Assembly: GCF_014287955.1 (NCBI RefSeq)
Contig: NZ_JACOPD010000002.1
Location: forward strand, 372,001 to 436,000
Length of the DNA: 64,000 nucleotides
From: Lachnospira hominis (ex Liu et al. 2021)
GTDB lineage: Bacteria > Bacillota > Clostridia > Lachnospirales > Lachnospiraceae
Direction of reading: 5' to 3'
Below the pieces are notes generated by a model. The model was not told the origin of the DNA. It ran no database searches and saw only the letters and a program-made list of their open reading frames with translations. Within the stretch, counting starts at the first letter, position 1. Each line of letters begins with the position of its first letter. The position numbers and the translations under genes were made by a program. Shown in pieces: positions 39,330 to 48,667 of this stretch.

Positions 39330-40619
39330 TTACTTTTCAACTGCTGAAGAAACGATTAATTCAACTGCCTTCTGGATAGCAATATCATCTTTCATCTGCT
39401 TAGCTTCTGCATCCTGCATAAACTCTTTAATCTTTTCAATTTCCATCTTGTACATATCAGCCATCTTCTGAAGTTCTGCTTCAAATTCTTCTTCTGATAC
39501 TTCAATATTCTCTGCCTTAGCAACAGCTTCAAGAACAAGGCTGTTCTTAATTCTCTTAACTGCTTCAGGTTTCATCTCTTCCATAATCTTATCTGCTGTC
39601 ATTCCTGTATACTGGAAATACTGCTCAACAGAAAGACCCTGCTGCTGAAGTCTCATAGCAAAATCTTCAAGCATTCTGTTTACCTGTGTATCAATCATAG
39701 CCTGTGGAATATCCATCTTAGCTGCTTCAACTACTTTTTCAATAGCTTCTGATTCTTTCTTAGCCTTAGCTTCTGATTCCTTGCGTTCTGCAATCTTCTT
39801 CTTTAAATCATCCTTGTATTCAGCAAGTGTATCGAAATCTGATACATCCTGAGCGAAATCGTCATCAAGTTCAGGAAGCTGCTTTTCTTTAATTTCCTTT
39901 ACAGTAACCTTGAATGTAGCTGGCTTACCCTTTAAGTTCTCAGCATGATAATCCTCTGGGAATGTAACATTAAGTTCTTTTTCTTCACCAATATTCATTC
40001 CAATCATCTGCTCTTCAAATGTATCGATGAATGAATGTGAACCGATTGTAAGAGGATAATTCTCACCCTTACCACCTTCAAAAGCTTCTCCATCAATAAA
40101 TCCTTCAAAATCAATAACAGTCATATCACCATCTTTAACAGCTCTGTCTTCAACACTTACTGTTCTTGAGTTCTGATCCTGAACCTTCTTTAATTCTTCT
40201 TCAACATCAGCATCTGTAACTTCTGCATCAGCCTTAGTTACTTCAACACCCTTGTACTCGCCAAGTTCTACTTCTGGTCTTACTGCCACTTCTGCTGCAA
40301 AGATAAATGGCTTTCCAGCTTCAAGCTGCTCAATGCTTACCTTTGGCTGTGAAACGATGTCAAGACCACTTTCCTTAGCTGCGTCCGCATATGCATCAGG
40401 AATAATCTCATTAGCTGCATCTTCAAAGAAAATCTGTGAACCATAAAGCTGTTCAATCATCTTACGAGGTGCTTTACCTTTTCTGAAACCAGGTACACTA
40501 ATCTTGTTCTTGTTCTTATTGTATGCTGCGTTCAAGCCGGCCTCAAATTCTTCGGCAGAAGCTTCAATCACAAGTTTAACCATATTCTTTTCTTCTAACT
40601 GTTCAACTTTGAAACTCAT
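39330..40619 (-). CDS. tig: Trigger factor
   Basis: A 429-residue ribosome-bound chaperone and prolyl isomerase. N-terminal ribosome-binding domain with the signature PGFRKGKAPRK, the FKBP-type domain (DGDMTVIDFEGFIDGEAFEGG region, split) and a C-terminal helical chaperone domain. First gene of the protease cluster. An extended -10 (TGATATAAT, -10 at 40683-40688 on the minus strand) lies about 65 bases upstream. Confidence 0.96.
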   Translation of the reverse strand: MSFKVEQLEEKNMVKLVIEASAEEFEAGLNAAYNKNKNKISVPGFRKGKAPRKMIEQLYGSQIFFEDAANEIIPDAYADAAKESGLDIVSQPKVSIEQLEAGKPFIFAAEVAVRPEVELGEYKGVEVTKADAEVTDADVEEELKKVQDQNSRTVSVEDRAVKDGDMTVIDFEGFIDGEAFEGGKGENYPLTIGSHSFIDTFEEQMIGMNIGEEKELNVTFPEDYHAENLKGKPATFKVTVKEIKEKQLPELDDDFAQDVSDFDTLAEYKDDLKKKIAERKESEAKAKKESEAIEKVVEAAKMDIPQAMIDTQVNRMLEDFAMRLQQQGLSVEQYFQYTGMTADKIMEEMKPEAVKRIKNSLVLEAVAKAENIEVSEEEFEAELQKMADMYKMEIEKIKEFMQDAEAKQMKDDIAIQKAVELIVSSAVEK

Positions 40620-40682
40620 TTTATAAATTTCCTCCTTAAATATATGTAAAATATTTCAATCGTACAACGTACATACTAATGG

Positions 40683-40691
40683 ATTATATCA
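40683..40691 (-). promoter_or_regulatory. Extended -10 promoter of tig
   Basis: TGATATAAT on the minus strand, a TG-n-TATAAT element; the -35 is weak. Confidence 0.5.
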
Positions 40692-40772
40692 TAGATATTT
40701 TGATATTACCAGCAAAATTTTTCACTTTACAAAACTTTATTAAATTGGCATAATATTTTATAATTATATTTG

Positions 40773-40802
40773 TTGTCAGAACATCTGCCCCACCTGTATA
40801 AT
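40773..40802 (+). promoter_or_regulatory. Promoter of the acyl-CoA thioesterase gene
   Basis: TTGTCA (40773-40778) and TATAAT (40797-40802) with an 18-base spacer, 27 bases before the start codon. Confidence 0.65.
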
Positions 40803-40829
40803 CACAAAGTGGAGACGTAAGGAGGATTT

Positions 40830-41309
40830 ATGTCAGAATTAAAAATAAAAACAGTTGAAGATTCAAAAACTGAGGTTTCACACCTTCTTTTCAGCAAACA
40901 CATGAACAGTGCCGGAAGATTATTCGGTGGACAGCTTCTCATGTGGATAGATGAAGTTGCCGGCATTGTTGCTAGAAGACATTGTGAAGGCAATCTTACA
41001 ACTGCATGTATTGATAATCTTCAATTTAAAGAGCCCTGCTATGAAAATGACGTAATTGTAATAATCGGTTATGTGACACATGTAGGACGCAGTTCTATGG
41101 AAATACGAATTGACACATACGTTGAGCGTCCTGATGGTTCAAGACATCCTGTAAACAGAGCATTTTTTGTTATGGTTGCACTTGATGCAAACAATAAACC
41201 TGTCGAAGTTCCACGTCTTAAAATACAGACTATCGATGAACAGGCCAAATGGGATGCTGCTGAAAAAAGAATTGAATTAAGAAAGCAAAGAAGAGACGAG
41301 GGGTTTTAA
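40830..41309 (+). CDS. Acyl-CoA thioesterase, hotdog fold
   Basis: A 159-residue single-hotdog enzyme of the YciA/BACH group that hydrolyses acyl-CoA to free acid and CoA. The conserved helix with the catalytic Asp is NSAGRLFGGQLLMWIDEVAG (about 28-47). GGAGG precedes the start; the stop lies inside the terminator stem. It stands alone between the tig and SASP genes. Confidence 0.9.
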   Translation: MSELKIKTVEDSKTEVSHLLFSKHMNSAGRLFGGQLLMWIDEVAGIVARRHCEGNLTTACIDNLQFKEPCYENDVIVIIGYVTHVGRSSMEIRIDTYVERPDGSRHPVNRAFFVMVALDANNKPVEVPRLKIQTIDEQAKWDAAEKRIELRKQRRDEGF

Positions 41310-41323
41310 ACCTCCCGTCTCTT
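41291..41323 (+). terminator. Terminator of the thioesterase gene
   Basis: AAGAGACGAGGGGTT-TTA-AACCTCCCGTCTCTT followed by CTTTTCTC. A very stable stem. Confidence 0.85.
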
Positions 41324-41396
41324 CTTTTCTCTTATACTTAATGACAGCAGCCCCGACTCATTTTTCTGTCTTCAATGCCGTCATAAGGCAGTCAGA

Positions 41397-41606
41397 TTAG
41401 TTGCCCTGTGACATCTGCTCTTCCTGTCTCTTAATCATCTTTTTAACCATGTTACCACCTACAGAACCGGCTTCTGCTGATGTGAGGTCACCATTGTAAC
41501 CCTCTTTTAAGTTTACACCGATTTCTGAAGCTACTTCCATCTTAAATCTGTCTAATGCACTCTGTGCTTCTTTCTTTGTCTTGCTTGACGCTGTTGAATT
41601 GTTCAT
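41397..41606 (-). CDS. Small acid-soluble spore protein, alpha/beta type
   Basis: 69 residues with both family signatures: KMEVASEIGV (GPR cleavage site, Glu-Ile) and the C-terminal GGNMVKKMI. SASPs coat and protect DNA in dormant spores, and are degraded at germination. GGAGGTG lies upstream. It shows that the genome keeps sporulation genes, in line with the coat-like genes at 2.3-2.8 kb. Confidence 0.93.
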   Translation of the reverse strand: MNNSTASSKTKKEAQSALDRFKMEVASEIGVNLKEGYNGDLTSAEAGSVGGNMVKKMIKRQEEQMSQGN

Positions 41607-41706
41607 AAAAACACCTCCATAGCAAACATTTATAATCTGTTTTGAATTTGAATAACAGCTCTCGCTGCTATCCTGATGTTATTATGTTCAACATTCACAA
41701 AAAATA

Positions 41707-42816
41707 TTATGGCAAATAATTCCCGTAAATTTCAAAAGAATCAAAAACGCAATGCCATTTGTTGTGTGCATGCGAAGTAACACAAATATAACTCTTGTCA
41801 CCTTTTACAGCATAACTTACAAGGCAGTTTAATGCTTCATCCGTATAACCTGTCTTACCGGCTGTAATTGTCACACCTTCAACCTCTGTTCCATACATAC
41901 GGCTGAACATAGTATTTGTAAGAAGTATTCCATCCGGATGCTGTGTTGTCTTTTCTGTTGTATACTGGAATGTCGATAAAACCTTTGCACATTCGGAATT
42001 CTCCATTGCATACTTCATAATCATTGCCATCTCTGATGGTGTTGTATACTGCTCATCATCATATAAACCTGTCGAATTGACAAAATGTGTATTTTTCAAT
42101 CCAAGTTCTTCACATTTTTTATTCATAAGAACCGCAAACTGTTCTTCTGAACCTGCAACTATCTCTGCAAGTGCCGCTGCTGCATCAGCTCCTGAAGGCA
42201 GAATCATTCCGTAAAAGAGGTCAGATACAGGCACAATCTCATTTGTTCCAAATCCAGCAACTGAAGCCTGTGCATTATAAAGCGGATATAAAAGTTTATT
42301 AGTAAACTGATACATCTTCGTCACATCTTTAACATTCTCAACTGCAACAATAAGTGACATTACTTTTGTCATCGATGCCGGATAAATACGTGATTCTGCT
42401 TCACGTCCTGCTATAATTTTATTATTATTTACATCAAGCAGTGCAACATAAGGCGTTCTTACTGTTGCATCTGTTATCTCTTTATAATCGCTGCTCTTTT
42501 GTGCATATACAAATTTTTTTTCATCTTTTTTATCAATATTATCATCATTTGCCGCATCAGCATTGGCATCTATGGCAACCTGCTGTGTCTCTTTGGGATT
42601 GAGACTGCTTCCGGATGCCGTATTATTCTTTCGCACAGCAGCCGTCAGCCCCAATGATGCCACAAGTATTGCTGCAGCTCCCGTAAAAAGCATAATTTTT
42701 CTTTTCAATATCTGACGTTTTCTTTTTTTCTTCATTGCCATGGCATGCTTTCTTCTTTTCTCAATATCACGCCTTGCATATATATCTTCACCAGAGTTAT
42801 CATATAAACTTCCCAT
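41707..42816 (-). CDS. D-alanyl-D-alanine carboxypeptidase (S11, DacF-like)
   Basis: A 369-residue membrane-anchored penicillin-binding protein that trims peptidoglycan pentapeptides. After a basic cytoplasmic stretch and one membrane helix (about 40-60) the S11 domain carries the catalytic SxxK (Ser148, Lys151 in PASMTKV), the KTG triad (AGKTGYTDEA) and SGA where SGN is usual (LPSGADAAAALAE). The start at 42816 has GGGGAA upstream; the frame also opens four codons earlier. No dacF-linked sporulation genes (spoIIA) lie nearby. Confidence 0.88.
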   Translation of the reverse strand: MGSLYDNSGEDIYARRDIEKRRKHAMAMKKKRKRQILKRKIMLFTGAAAILVASLGLTAAVRKNNTASGSSLNPKETQQVAIDANADAANDDNIDKKDEKKFVYAQKSSDYKEITDATVRTPYVALLDVNNNKIIAGREAESRIYPASMTKVMSLIVAVENVKDVTKMYQFTNKLLYPLYNAQASVAGFGTNEIVPVSDLFYGMILPSGADAAAALAEIVAGSEEQFAVLMNKKCEELGLKNTHFVNSTGLYDDEQYTTPSEMAMIMKYAMENSECAKVLSTFQYTTEKTTQHPDGILLTNTMFSRMYGTEVEGVTITAGKTGYTDEALNCLVSYAVKGDKSYICVTSHAHNKWHCVFDSFEIYGNYLP

Positions 42817-42841
42817 TATATTCCCCATTCATAACAAATAA

Positions 42842-43393
42842 TCAGTCTGCATACTGTGTTGAAGCAGCAAGTTCTTTGGCTTTTTCTTCACTTATAAGCA
42901 GCTTTACTATCTCAAGTCCCAGGTCAACAGAAGTACCCATTCCTCTTGAGGTTGTAATATTTCCATCAGTTACAACTCTCACAGGTGCTAAAAGTACCTG
43001 TGCTCCATCGAGATATTTTTCAAATCCAGGAAAACATGTTGCTTTCTTTCCTTTTAAAAGCCCTATTCTTCCGAGTATGCTTGGAGCTGCACATATCGCA
43101 GCAATCCTTTTTCCCTTTTTATCATGCTCCTTTAATGCATTAAGAAGTTTTTCATTTTCCATATATGATTTATGTCCAGGCCCTCCCGGAAGAAATAATA
43201 AATCTGACTCTTCAAGATTAACTTCATCAAAAAAATAATCTGCTTTTACAGGTATATTTTGTGCACTTATAACATTTTTATCACCTGTAATTGAAACTGT
43301 ATCTGTATCTATTCCTGCACGCCTGCAAATATCTATAACAGCAAGTGCTTCAACTGTCTCAAATCCGTCTGTCAAAAAAGCTGTAACTTTCAT
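42842..43393 (-). CDS. DJ-1/PfpI family protein
   Basis: 183 residues of the DJ-1/ThiJ fold. The nucleophilic Cys is in IAAICAAPSILGR and the supporting acidic residue in FETVEA near the N-terminus. Members act as deglycases, redox sensors or small-molecule amidases; this one resembles the YajL-type short group. TGGAG six bases before the ATG at 43393 sets the start. Confidence 0.87.
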   Translation of the reverse strand: MKVTAFLTDGFETVEALAVIDICRRAGIDTDTVSITGDKNVISAQNIPVKADYFFDEVNLEESDLLFLPGGPGHKSYMENEKLLNALKEHDKKGKRIAAICAAPSILGRIGLLKGKKATCFPGFEKYLDGAQVLLAPVRVVTDGNITTSRGMGTSVDLGLEIVKLLISEEKAKELAASTQYAD

Positions 43394-43516
43394 ACTAATC
43401 TCCATTCCGTGGTCATATAACACCACATATTTATAGTACGCTAATAACGCAGATTTTTCAATATGTTTTATGGTAAATGTTACATAAATGTTACGTTAAT
43501 TTTAATAAAATGATTT

Positions 43517-44500
43517 TTAAAAACATCTCTTGAATAAATTATATAATCCTGCTTTCCAGACATCATCGTCATGCCCGCTGCCTTCGACTTCAAAATAATC
43601 ATGTTTTATTCCTTCTTCCGTAAGTTTCTGATGATAATATCTGGTAGAATCAAGACACCATGGGTCACGGCTGCCTACCATAAGTGACAGATAAACCGGC
43701 TTTGTCTCTTCACTTTTTATCTCAAAATCTTCAAGAATCGGCTTGTTCCAGAATGAGCCTGCATTAAACTGTGTCGGTATAACGCCCGGACATGGTGCAA
43801 GAGAGCTTATATATCCTATTTTATCCTGCATTATAAATCCTATTGCAAGGCACTCTGTTCCACCCTGTGATGTTCCTATTATTCCGGTATTTTCACGCCC
43901 TGTTTTTACAGAATATGTTCTTTCTATAAACGGCATCAAATCATTTTGCAAATCATTGACAAAATTATCATAAGCTGTTCTTGACTGTTCTCCTGTAGCT
44001 GTCTCCTTTGATGCAATTTCCGATGTATACATATCAACAGTGACTATTATCATAGGCTTTGCAGTACCGTCAACGAGCATATTTCCATAAACAATATCAA
44101 GATAACTGTCATCACGGCTCCAGTCAAAATGGTCTCCTCCAAATCCATGAAGCACATAAACAACCGGATATTTCTTTTTTTCATCATATCCTGCCGGCAA
44201 AAGCACGCCGCACATCTTGTCTTTTCCTATCGTTGAACTGTAATAAATAACCCTGTCATTCATGTATCCATAATCAACACCATCTCTTTTTTCATCAAAT
44301 CCCTGAGGTCTTGAAAAATCCGTGTCACCATATGGATTTCTTGGAATATCATCATCCATGGCATCTGAATTTTGTGCTGTACCTTGTGCTGTATCTTGTT
44401 TTATATCAGTATTTCCTGACTTTTTTGATGCACATGACACAAGAAATGATAATATCATTACAGGCAGTAATATTTTTGCCGCTGCATTTTTTATTTTCAT
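43517..44500 (-). CDS. Esterase-type alpha/beta hydrolase lipoprotein
   Basis: 327 residues with a lipoprotein signal (lipobox LVSC, Cys at about 23), a Ser/Asp-rich linker and an esterase D/feruloyl-esterase-like domain. Family marks: oxyanion HGFGGDHFDW, nucleophile GTSQGGTE, Asp in VGSRDPW and His in EGSGHDDDVW. It probably acts on acyl esters of plant polysaccharide or on secreted esters at the cell surface; this is inferred from the family. The TTG at 44506 would give a better ribosome spacing than the ATG at 44500; the start is uncertain by two codons. Confidence 0.85.
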   Translation of the reverse strand: MKIKNAAAKILLPVMILSFLVSCASKKSGNTDIKQDTAQGTAQNSDAMDDDIPRNPYGDTDFSRPQGFDEKRDGVDYGYMNDRVIYYSSTIGKDKMCGVLLPAGYDEKKKYPVVYVLHGFGGDHFDWSRDDSYLDIVYGNMLVDGTAKPMIIVTVDMYTSEIASKETATGEQSRTAYDNFVNDLQNDLMPFIERTYSVKTGRENTGIIGTSQGGTECLAIGFIMQDKIGYISSLAPCPGVIPTQFNAGSFWNKPILEDFEIKSEETKPVYLSLMVGSRDPWCLDSTRYYHQKLTEEGIKHDYFEVEGSGHDDDVWKAGLYNLFKRCF

Positions 44501-44615
44501 AATCAAAATCAGTCCTTTCAAATAAAAATTATAATTTTATTATTTACAATTTTTATTTTAAATTATGATATCTATTATGTCCAATACCTATTCTTAATAG
44601 ATATCTATAACAAAA

Positions 44616-44649
44616 AGGTACAGAACGCTTTTTCACGCCCTGTACCTCT
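44616..44649 (-). terminator. Terminator of hppA
   Basis: The minus strand reads AGGTACAGGGCG-TGAAAAAG-CGTTCTGTACCT followed by TTTTG. Confidence 0.8.
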
Positions 44650-44688
44650 TAAATTTTTATAAGTATGTGCATTTAATACAAAAATATT

Positions 44689-46869
44689 TTATCTGATTCC
44701 GAAAATGAGATATAACAGGTTATAGTTGTAGAAAAGAACTGCTGCAACAAGTGAAACTGTTGACATAATCTTGATAAGAATATCAAGTGATGGTCCTACT
44801 GTATCTTTAAGAGGATCACCTACTGTATCACCTACAACTGCCGCATCATGTGCCGGAGAGCCTTTGCCCTGTCCCTCAAAAGCACCTGATTCAATATACT
44901 TCTTTGCATTATCCCATGCACCACCTGCATTACCTGTAAATATTGCAAGCATAATAGCTGAAAGTGTTGCACCGATAAGAAGTCCGCCTACAAAGTAAGG
45001 TCCGAAAAGGAAACCTGAAATTACAGGGAAAATAATTGAAAGAATAGCCGGCATTCTCATCTCTTTTAAAGCTCCCTGTGAAGAAATCTCTATACATGTC
45101 TTATAATCAGGTTTTGCTTTACCTTCAAGAATTCCAGGAATTTCTTTAAACTGTCTTCTTACTTCATCAACCATCTTACGTGCCGCATTGGCAACAGCTT
45201 CAATAAGCATTCCTGAGAAAAGGAAAGGAAGTGCACCACCGATTAAGGCACCAGCAAGAATAAGCGGATTTGTAAAGTTAAGTTCAAGCTGTGAACCTTC
45301 AGGCTGGAATGCATAAAGGAAACTAACCATAAGTGAAAGTGCGGCAAATGAAGCAGAACCAATGGCAAAACCTTTGCCGATTGCTGCTGTTGTATTACCT
45401 ACTGAATCAAGTTTATCTGTAATCTCACGAACCTCAGGCTCAAGTTCTGACATCTCAGCAATTCCGCCTGCATTATCTGAAATAGGTCCATATGTATCAA
45501 CAGAAACTGTTGCGGATACAAATGAAAGCATGCCAACAGCTGCCATAGCAATACCAAACATTCCGGACACAGCATATGAAACGTATGTTGTTATACCAAG
45601 GATAATGAGTGGAAGCATACAAGACTTCATGCCCACTGCAAGACCCTGTGTAATTGTAAGTGCTGCTCCTTCTTTTGCACTCTCAGCAATCTTCTTAGTC
45701 GGATTATAATCATAACTTGTATAATATTCTGCTATTGCACCGATAATAACACCACTAATAACACCAAGTGACGCTGCTATCCAAGGTGATGTATATCCTG
45801 TCTTAAATCCTGCAACATCAAGTACCGCTTTAGTTTCAGGCTTAAACATAAAATATGTCGCAACAAAGCCGCCTATGATTGTGATTACGGCTGCACTCCA
45901 TGTTGAAATATTCAAATCCCTGTGAGGACTATCTGAGCCTTTCTTAATAAGAACATATGCGATGCCAAGACACGAAGCAATAAGGCCAATTGCCGCAAAA
46001 ACAAGTGGAAAATACATCATCTTCATAAGAAGTGTATCTGAAACCGTAAGTTTATTTGCGATATTTGAAAGGAATAAGCTTACTGCAAGAATAATTGCAG
46101 ATGATATAGCTCCTACAAACGATTCGAGCAGGTCTGAACCAAGTCCTGCAACATCACCTACATTATCACCTACGTTATCTGCTATTGTTGCCGGGTTACG
46201 AGGGTCATCTTCCGGAATGTGTGCTTCCGTCTTACCTACAAGGTCGGCACCCATATCTGCCGCCTTTGTATAAATACCACCACCGACACGGTTAAACATA
46301 GCTACGATAGAACATCCCAATGCATAACATGAAAGACACTGTGTGAAAATATGCTGTCCATCACGAAGTGCACTGATTGAAATCATATTAAGACCGTAAC
46401 CGAAAATTATGTATACAAGGAATAAACCAAGAAGTGCGAAACCACCTACACATAATCCCATTACAGAACCACCCTTTAATGCTACCTTGAGTGTTGAACC
46501 GATATTCTTAGTCTTTCTTGCTGTATTAGATACTCTGACATTTGCATAAGTTGCAATCTTCATTCCTACCCATCCTGCTGATGCACTCATCACAACTCCG
46601 ATGATGAAACATACTGATGGCTCCCAGCTGAATTTTCCATACTGGACTGAAAAAATTGCTGCAAATATAATTGCAATAATAACCACTACAATACCTATAA
46701 TCTTATACTCATAAGTAATAAATGCGTTAGCTCCAACTCTGATAGCTTCCGCGATCTCTGACATACGGTCTGTTCCTTCATCAAGCTTTTTGACGCCGAT
46801 AAAATTAAATGCCGCATATCCAAGTGCCAGCAGTGCTGCCACAATGACTAAAATTAATAAAGCTGCCAT
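44689..46869 (-). CDS. hppA: K+-dependent membrane-bound pyrophosphatase
   Basis: A 726-residue ion pump with about 16 helices that couples PPi hydrolysis to H+ or Na+ export. The substrate motifs (DVGADLVGKTE-like MGADLVGKTEAHI; DDPRNPATIADNVGDNVGD) and the C-terminal AHDAAVVGDTVGDPLKDT are complete. GNTTAAIGKG has Ala where K+-independent enzymes have Lys, which predicts K+ dependence. Whether it pumps Na+ or H+ cannot be told by eye. Strong promoter at 46939-46967. Together with the ATP synthase it makes this stretch rich in energy coupling. Confidence 0.95.
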   Translation of the reverse strand: MAALLILVIVAALLALGYAAFNFIGVKKLDEGTDRMSEIAEAIRVGANAFITYEYKIIGIVVVIIAIIFAAIFSVQYGKFSWEPSVCFIIGVVMSASAGWVGMKIATYANVRVSNTARKTKNIGSTLKVALKGGSVMGLCVGGFALLGLFLVYIIFGYGLNMISISALRDGQHIFTQCLSCYALGCSIVAMFNRVGGGIYTKAADMGADLVGKTEAHIPEDDPRNPATIADNVGDNVGDVAGLGSDLLESFVGAISSAIILAVSLFLSNIANKLTVSDTLLMKMMYFPLVFAAIGLIASCLGIAYVLIKKGSDSPHRDLNISTWSAAVITIIGGFVATYFMFKPETKAVLDVAGFKTGYTSPWIAASLGVISGVIIGAIAEYYTSYDYNPTKKIAESAKEGAALTITQGLAVGMKSCMLPLIILGITTYVSYAVSGMFGIAMAAVGMLSFVSATVSVDTYGPISDNAGGIAEMSELEPEVREITDKLDSVGNTTAAIGKGFAIGSASFAALSLMVSFLYAFQPEGSQLELNFTNPLILAGALIGGALPFLFSGMLIEAVANAARKMVDEVRRQFKEIPGILEGKAKPDYKTCIEISSQGALKEMRMPAILSIIFPVISGFLFGPYFVGGLLIGATLSAIMLAIFTGNAGGAWDNAKKYIESGAFEGQGKGSPAHDAAVVGDTVGDPLKDTVGPSLDILIKIMSTVSLVAAVLFYNYNLLYLIFGIR

Positions 46870-47186
46870 TAATCTTCTCCTCTTTTTTGTTTAATTAACA
46901 ATCAGGCTTACACACATCGCACTGAATTATTTATATAAATTTTACTATTTTTTTATATATACGTCAATTATTTTATGCAACTTTACTTTAAATTGTTTAT
47001 TTTTGCATACATCTATATTTTAACTTGCAATTCCCAGCCTTATGTATTGTAGTTTTTAATACTATGTGATATATTAATGTAAATATTTTATTGCGTCTTT
47101 ATGCTCCGTGATAAACATTTAAAGTAACCATTCATAAAGGTAATAGGAAAAATATTATAAGTAATAGAAATTGGAGATTTAATTTT
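46870..47186. other. Divergent intergenic region hppA / DegV
   Basis: 317 bases, very AT-rich. It holds the hppA promoter (46939-46967). A TTGGAG ribosome site precedes the DegV start; its promoter was not assigned. I see no structured RNA in it. Confidence 0.5.
46939..46967 (-). promoter_or_regulatory. Promoter of hppA
   Basis: On the minus strand TTGACG and TAAAAT are separated by exactly 17 bases. Confidence 0.7.
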
Positions 47187-48083
47187 ATGTTTAAAATAAT
47201 TACAGACACAGCATGCGATTTTCTTATGGATTATGCAGCTTCCGTAGATGTCACACTCATTCCGCTTTATATAACATTTGACGGTGAAACTTATTACAAA
47301 GACAGAACTGAGCTTTCAACTGATGAATTCTACAGACGCATAACAGAGGAAAAGATATATCCAAGAACATCTCTTCCAAGTGTCCAGGATTATATAGACG
47401 CATATCTTCCTGCCGTAAAGGAAAACATTCCAATTGTTACAATATGCCTTTCTACTGCTTTAAGTGGTGCAGTCAACTCTGCAAGAATGGCAGCACAGCA
47501 GGTTATGGAAGATTATCCGGATGCAAAAATCACAGTAATCAATTCTCAGTTCATATCTGCTGCTGAAGGTCTTTTAGTATATGAAGCAATCCGTATGAAC
47601 CGCGATAACATTCCTTATGAAAAAGCGGTATCTATTCTTCAGAAAATGACAGACATCGGAACAGTTTACTTTACAATCGGCTCTCTTGATTATATCAAAA
47701 AAGGGGGTCGTCTTGGAAAACTCGCATCTATGGTAACAGGAATTTTAAATATCAGGCCAAGTCTTTTCCTTAAAAACGGTGAGGTAAACGTAAGCGGTCT
47801 CTGCCGTACACGCAAAAAATCGGTTGCAAACGTATTTGAAAGCTGCAAAAAATATTTCACAAGCAGAAACATTGACCCGAATACTTACGATATTTCGGTT
47901 GCATCGGCAACTACGCCGGACGAATGTGACGAGCTCCGCCGTCAGGTTGAAGAAGATTTCAAAATCAAATGTGTCGAGAGCCGTGAACGTTTTGACTTAC
48001 GTGTAAGCTCAATAACAGGCGTACACACAGGTCCTACAACAATCGGAATCGGTATTATGCCTAAGTATGAAACACTGCTGTAG
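47187..48083 (+). CDS. DegV family fatty-acid-binding protein (second copy)
   Basis: 298 residues. The family marks are the start MFKIITDTACD, PRTSLPSVQDY (T-S-x-P) and STALSGAVNSA, with a C-terminal HTGPTTIGIGIM. It is clearly different from the DegV at 1288 (no CSCC end, longer N-terminal loop), so the organism has at least two FakB-like carriers, which usually differ in fatty acid preference. GGAG is ten bases before the ATG. It is monocistronic with a terminator. Confidence 0.9.
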   Translation: MFKIITDTACDFLMDYAASVDVTLIPLYITFDGETYYKDRTELSTDEFYRRITEEKIYPRTSLPSVQDYIDAYLPAVKENIPIVTICLSTALSGAVNSARMAAQQVMEDYPDAKITVINSQFISAAEGLLVYEAIRMNRDNIPYEKAVSILQKMTDIGTVYFTIGSLDYIKKGGRLGKLASMVTGILNIRPSLFLKNGEVNVSGLCRTRKKSVANVFESCKKYFTSRNIDPNTYDISVASATTPDECDELRRQVEEDFKIKCVESRERFDLRVSSITGVHTGPTTIGIGIMPKYETLL

Positions 48084-48131
48084 GAATTATACAGTATTAA
48101 ATTTACACCGTGAATGTACATTATAATATAA

Positions 48132-48162
48132 AATGCGGGTTATATAATTAACATCCCGCATA
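48132..48162 (+). terminator. Terminator of the second DegV gene
   Basis: TGCGGG and CCCGCA with an AT-rich loop, followed by TATTTTG. Confidence 0.65.
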
Positions 48163-48174
48163 TTTTGTAAAATA

Positions 48175-48236
48175 TAAAACACGGTATTTTTTGATTCGGA
48201 CACTTCGTGTCAATACTCAAAAAATACCGTGTTTTA
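48175..48236. terminator. Long palindrome, bidirectional terminator
   Basis: AAAACACGGTATTTTTTGA pairs perfectly with its complement; a further GACAC/GTGTC stem closes the top with a TTC loop. T-runs flank it on the plus side (TTTTATTTTT). It separates the DegV gene from the convergent toxin-antitoxin remnant. Confidence 0.75.
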
Positions 48237-48272
48237 TTTTTCATATTAAATTTTACAAAACAATATTTATAA

Positions 48273-48419
48273 TTATTTCTCATGACTAATAATCCATTTT
48301 AACATATCCTCAGTAACGATTTTACCCGATGCCAAGTCACGAATACCGTTACTGCCTCCCGTAGCTTCAATCAGCCTTTCGTGAAGTGCAACAACCTGCT
48401 CTCTGCTTAATCTTATCAT
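48273..48419 (-). pseudogene. Doc toxin with internal deletion
   Basis: A 48-codon frame below the antitoxin, overlapping it as ATGA. Residues 1-28 (MIRLSREQVVALHERLIEAT, then GGSNGIRD) match the start of Doc-type Fic toxins, and residues about 30-48 (ASGKIVTEDMLKWIISHE) match their last helix. The roughly 75 residues between, which include the HxFx(D/N)GNKR active-site loop, are missing in frame. The product cannot be a kinase or AMP transferase. It is too short for usual gene callers. Confidence 0.7.
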
Positions 48420-48667
48420 TCAGCAAGCACCTCATAAGCCTGCATATTCTGCTTAATAAGACGCTCTGATATAACATATACGTCCTCTGCAGATGCTATT
48501 TTTTCTTTCTCCGCTTTACTAAAGTCAATTACAAGATACCTTGGTACATTGTTTTTAAGAATAACCGCTGCACCATATTCGTCAACAACTCTTGCAACCT
48601 TTGAAAAATTCTGATTAGCTTCTGTTATAGAAATCATTGTATTTGTATCTACTGTCACAATACACAC
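48416..48667 (-). CDS. Phd/YefM family antitoxin
   Basis: 83 residues: the Phd fold with the conserved start MISITEANQNFSKVARVVDE and VILKNNVPRYLVI, then a C-terminal toxin-binding helix. It represses its own promoter in the family. Its partner toxin is the deleted Doc just downstream, so the antitoxin is now an orphan, perhaps still neutralising Doc toxins from elsewhere. The true start may be the second methionine (MISITEA). Confidence 0.85.
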   Translation of the reverse strand: MCIVTVDTNTMISITEANQNFSKVARVVDEYGAAVILKNNVPRYLVIDFSKAEKEKIASAEDVYVISERLIKQNMQAYEVLAE

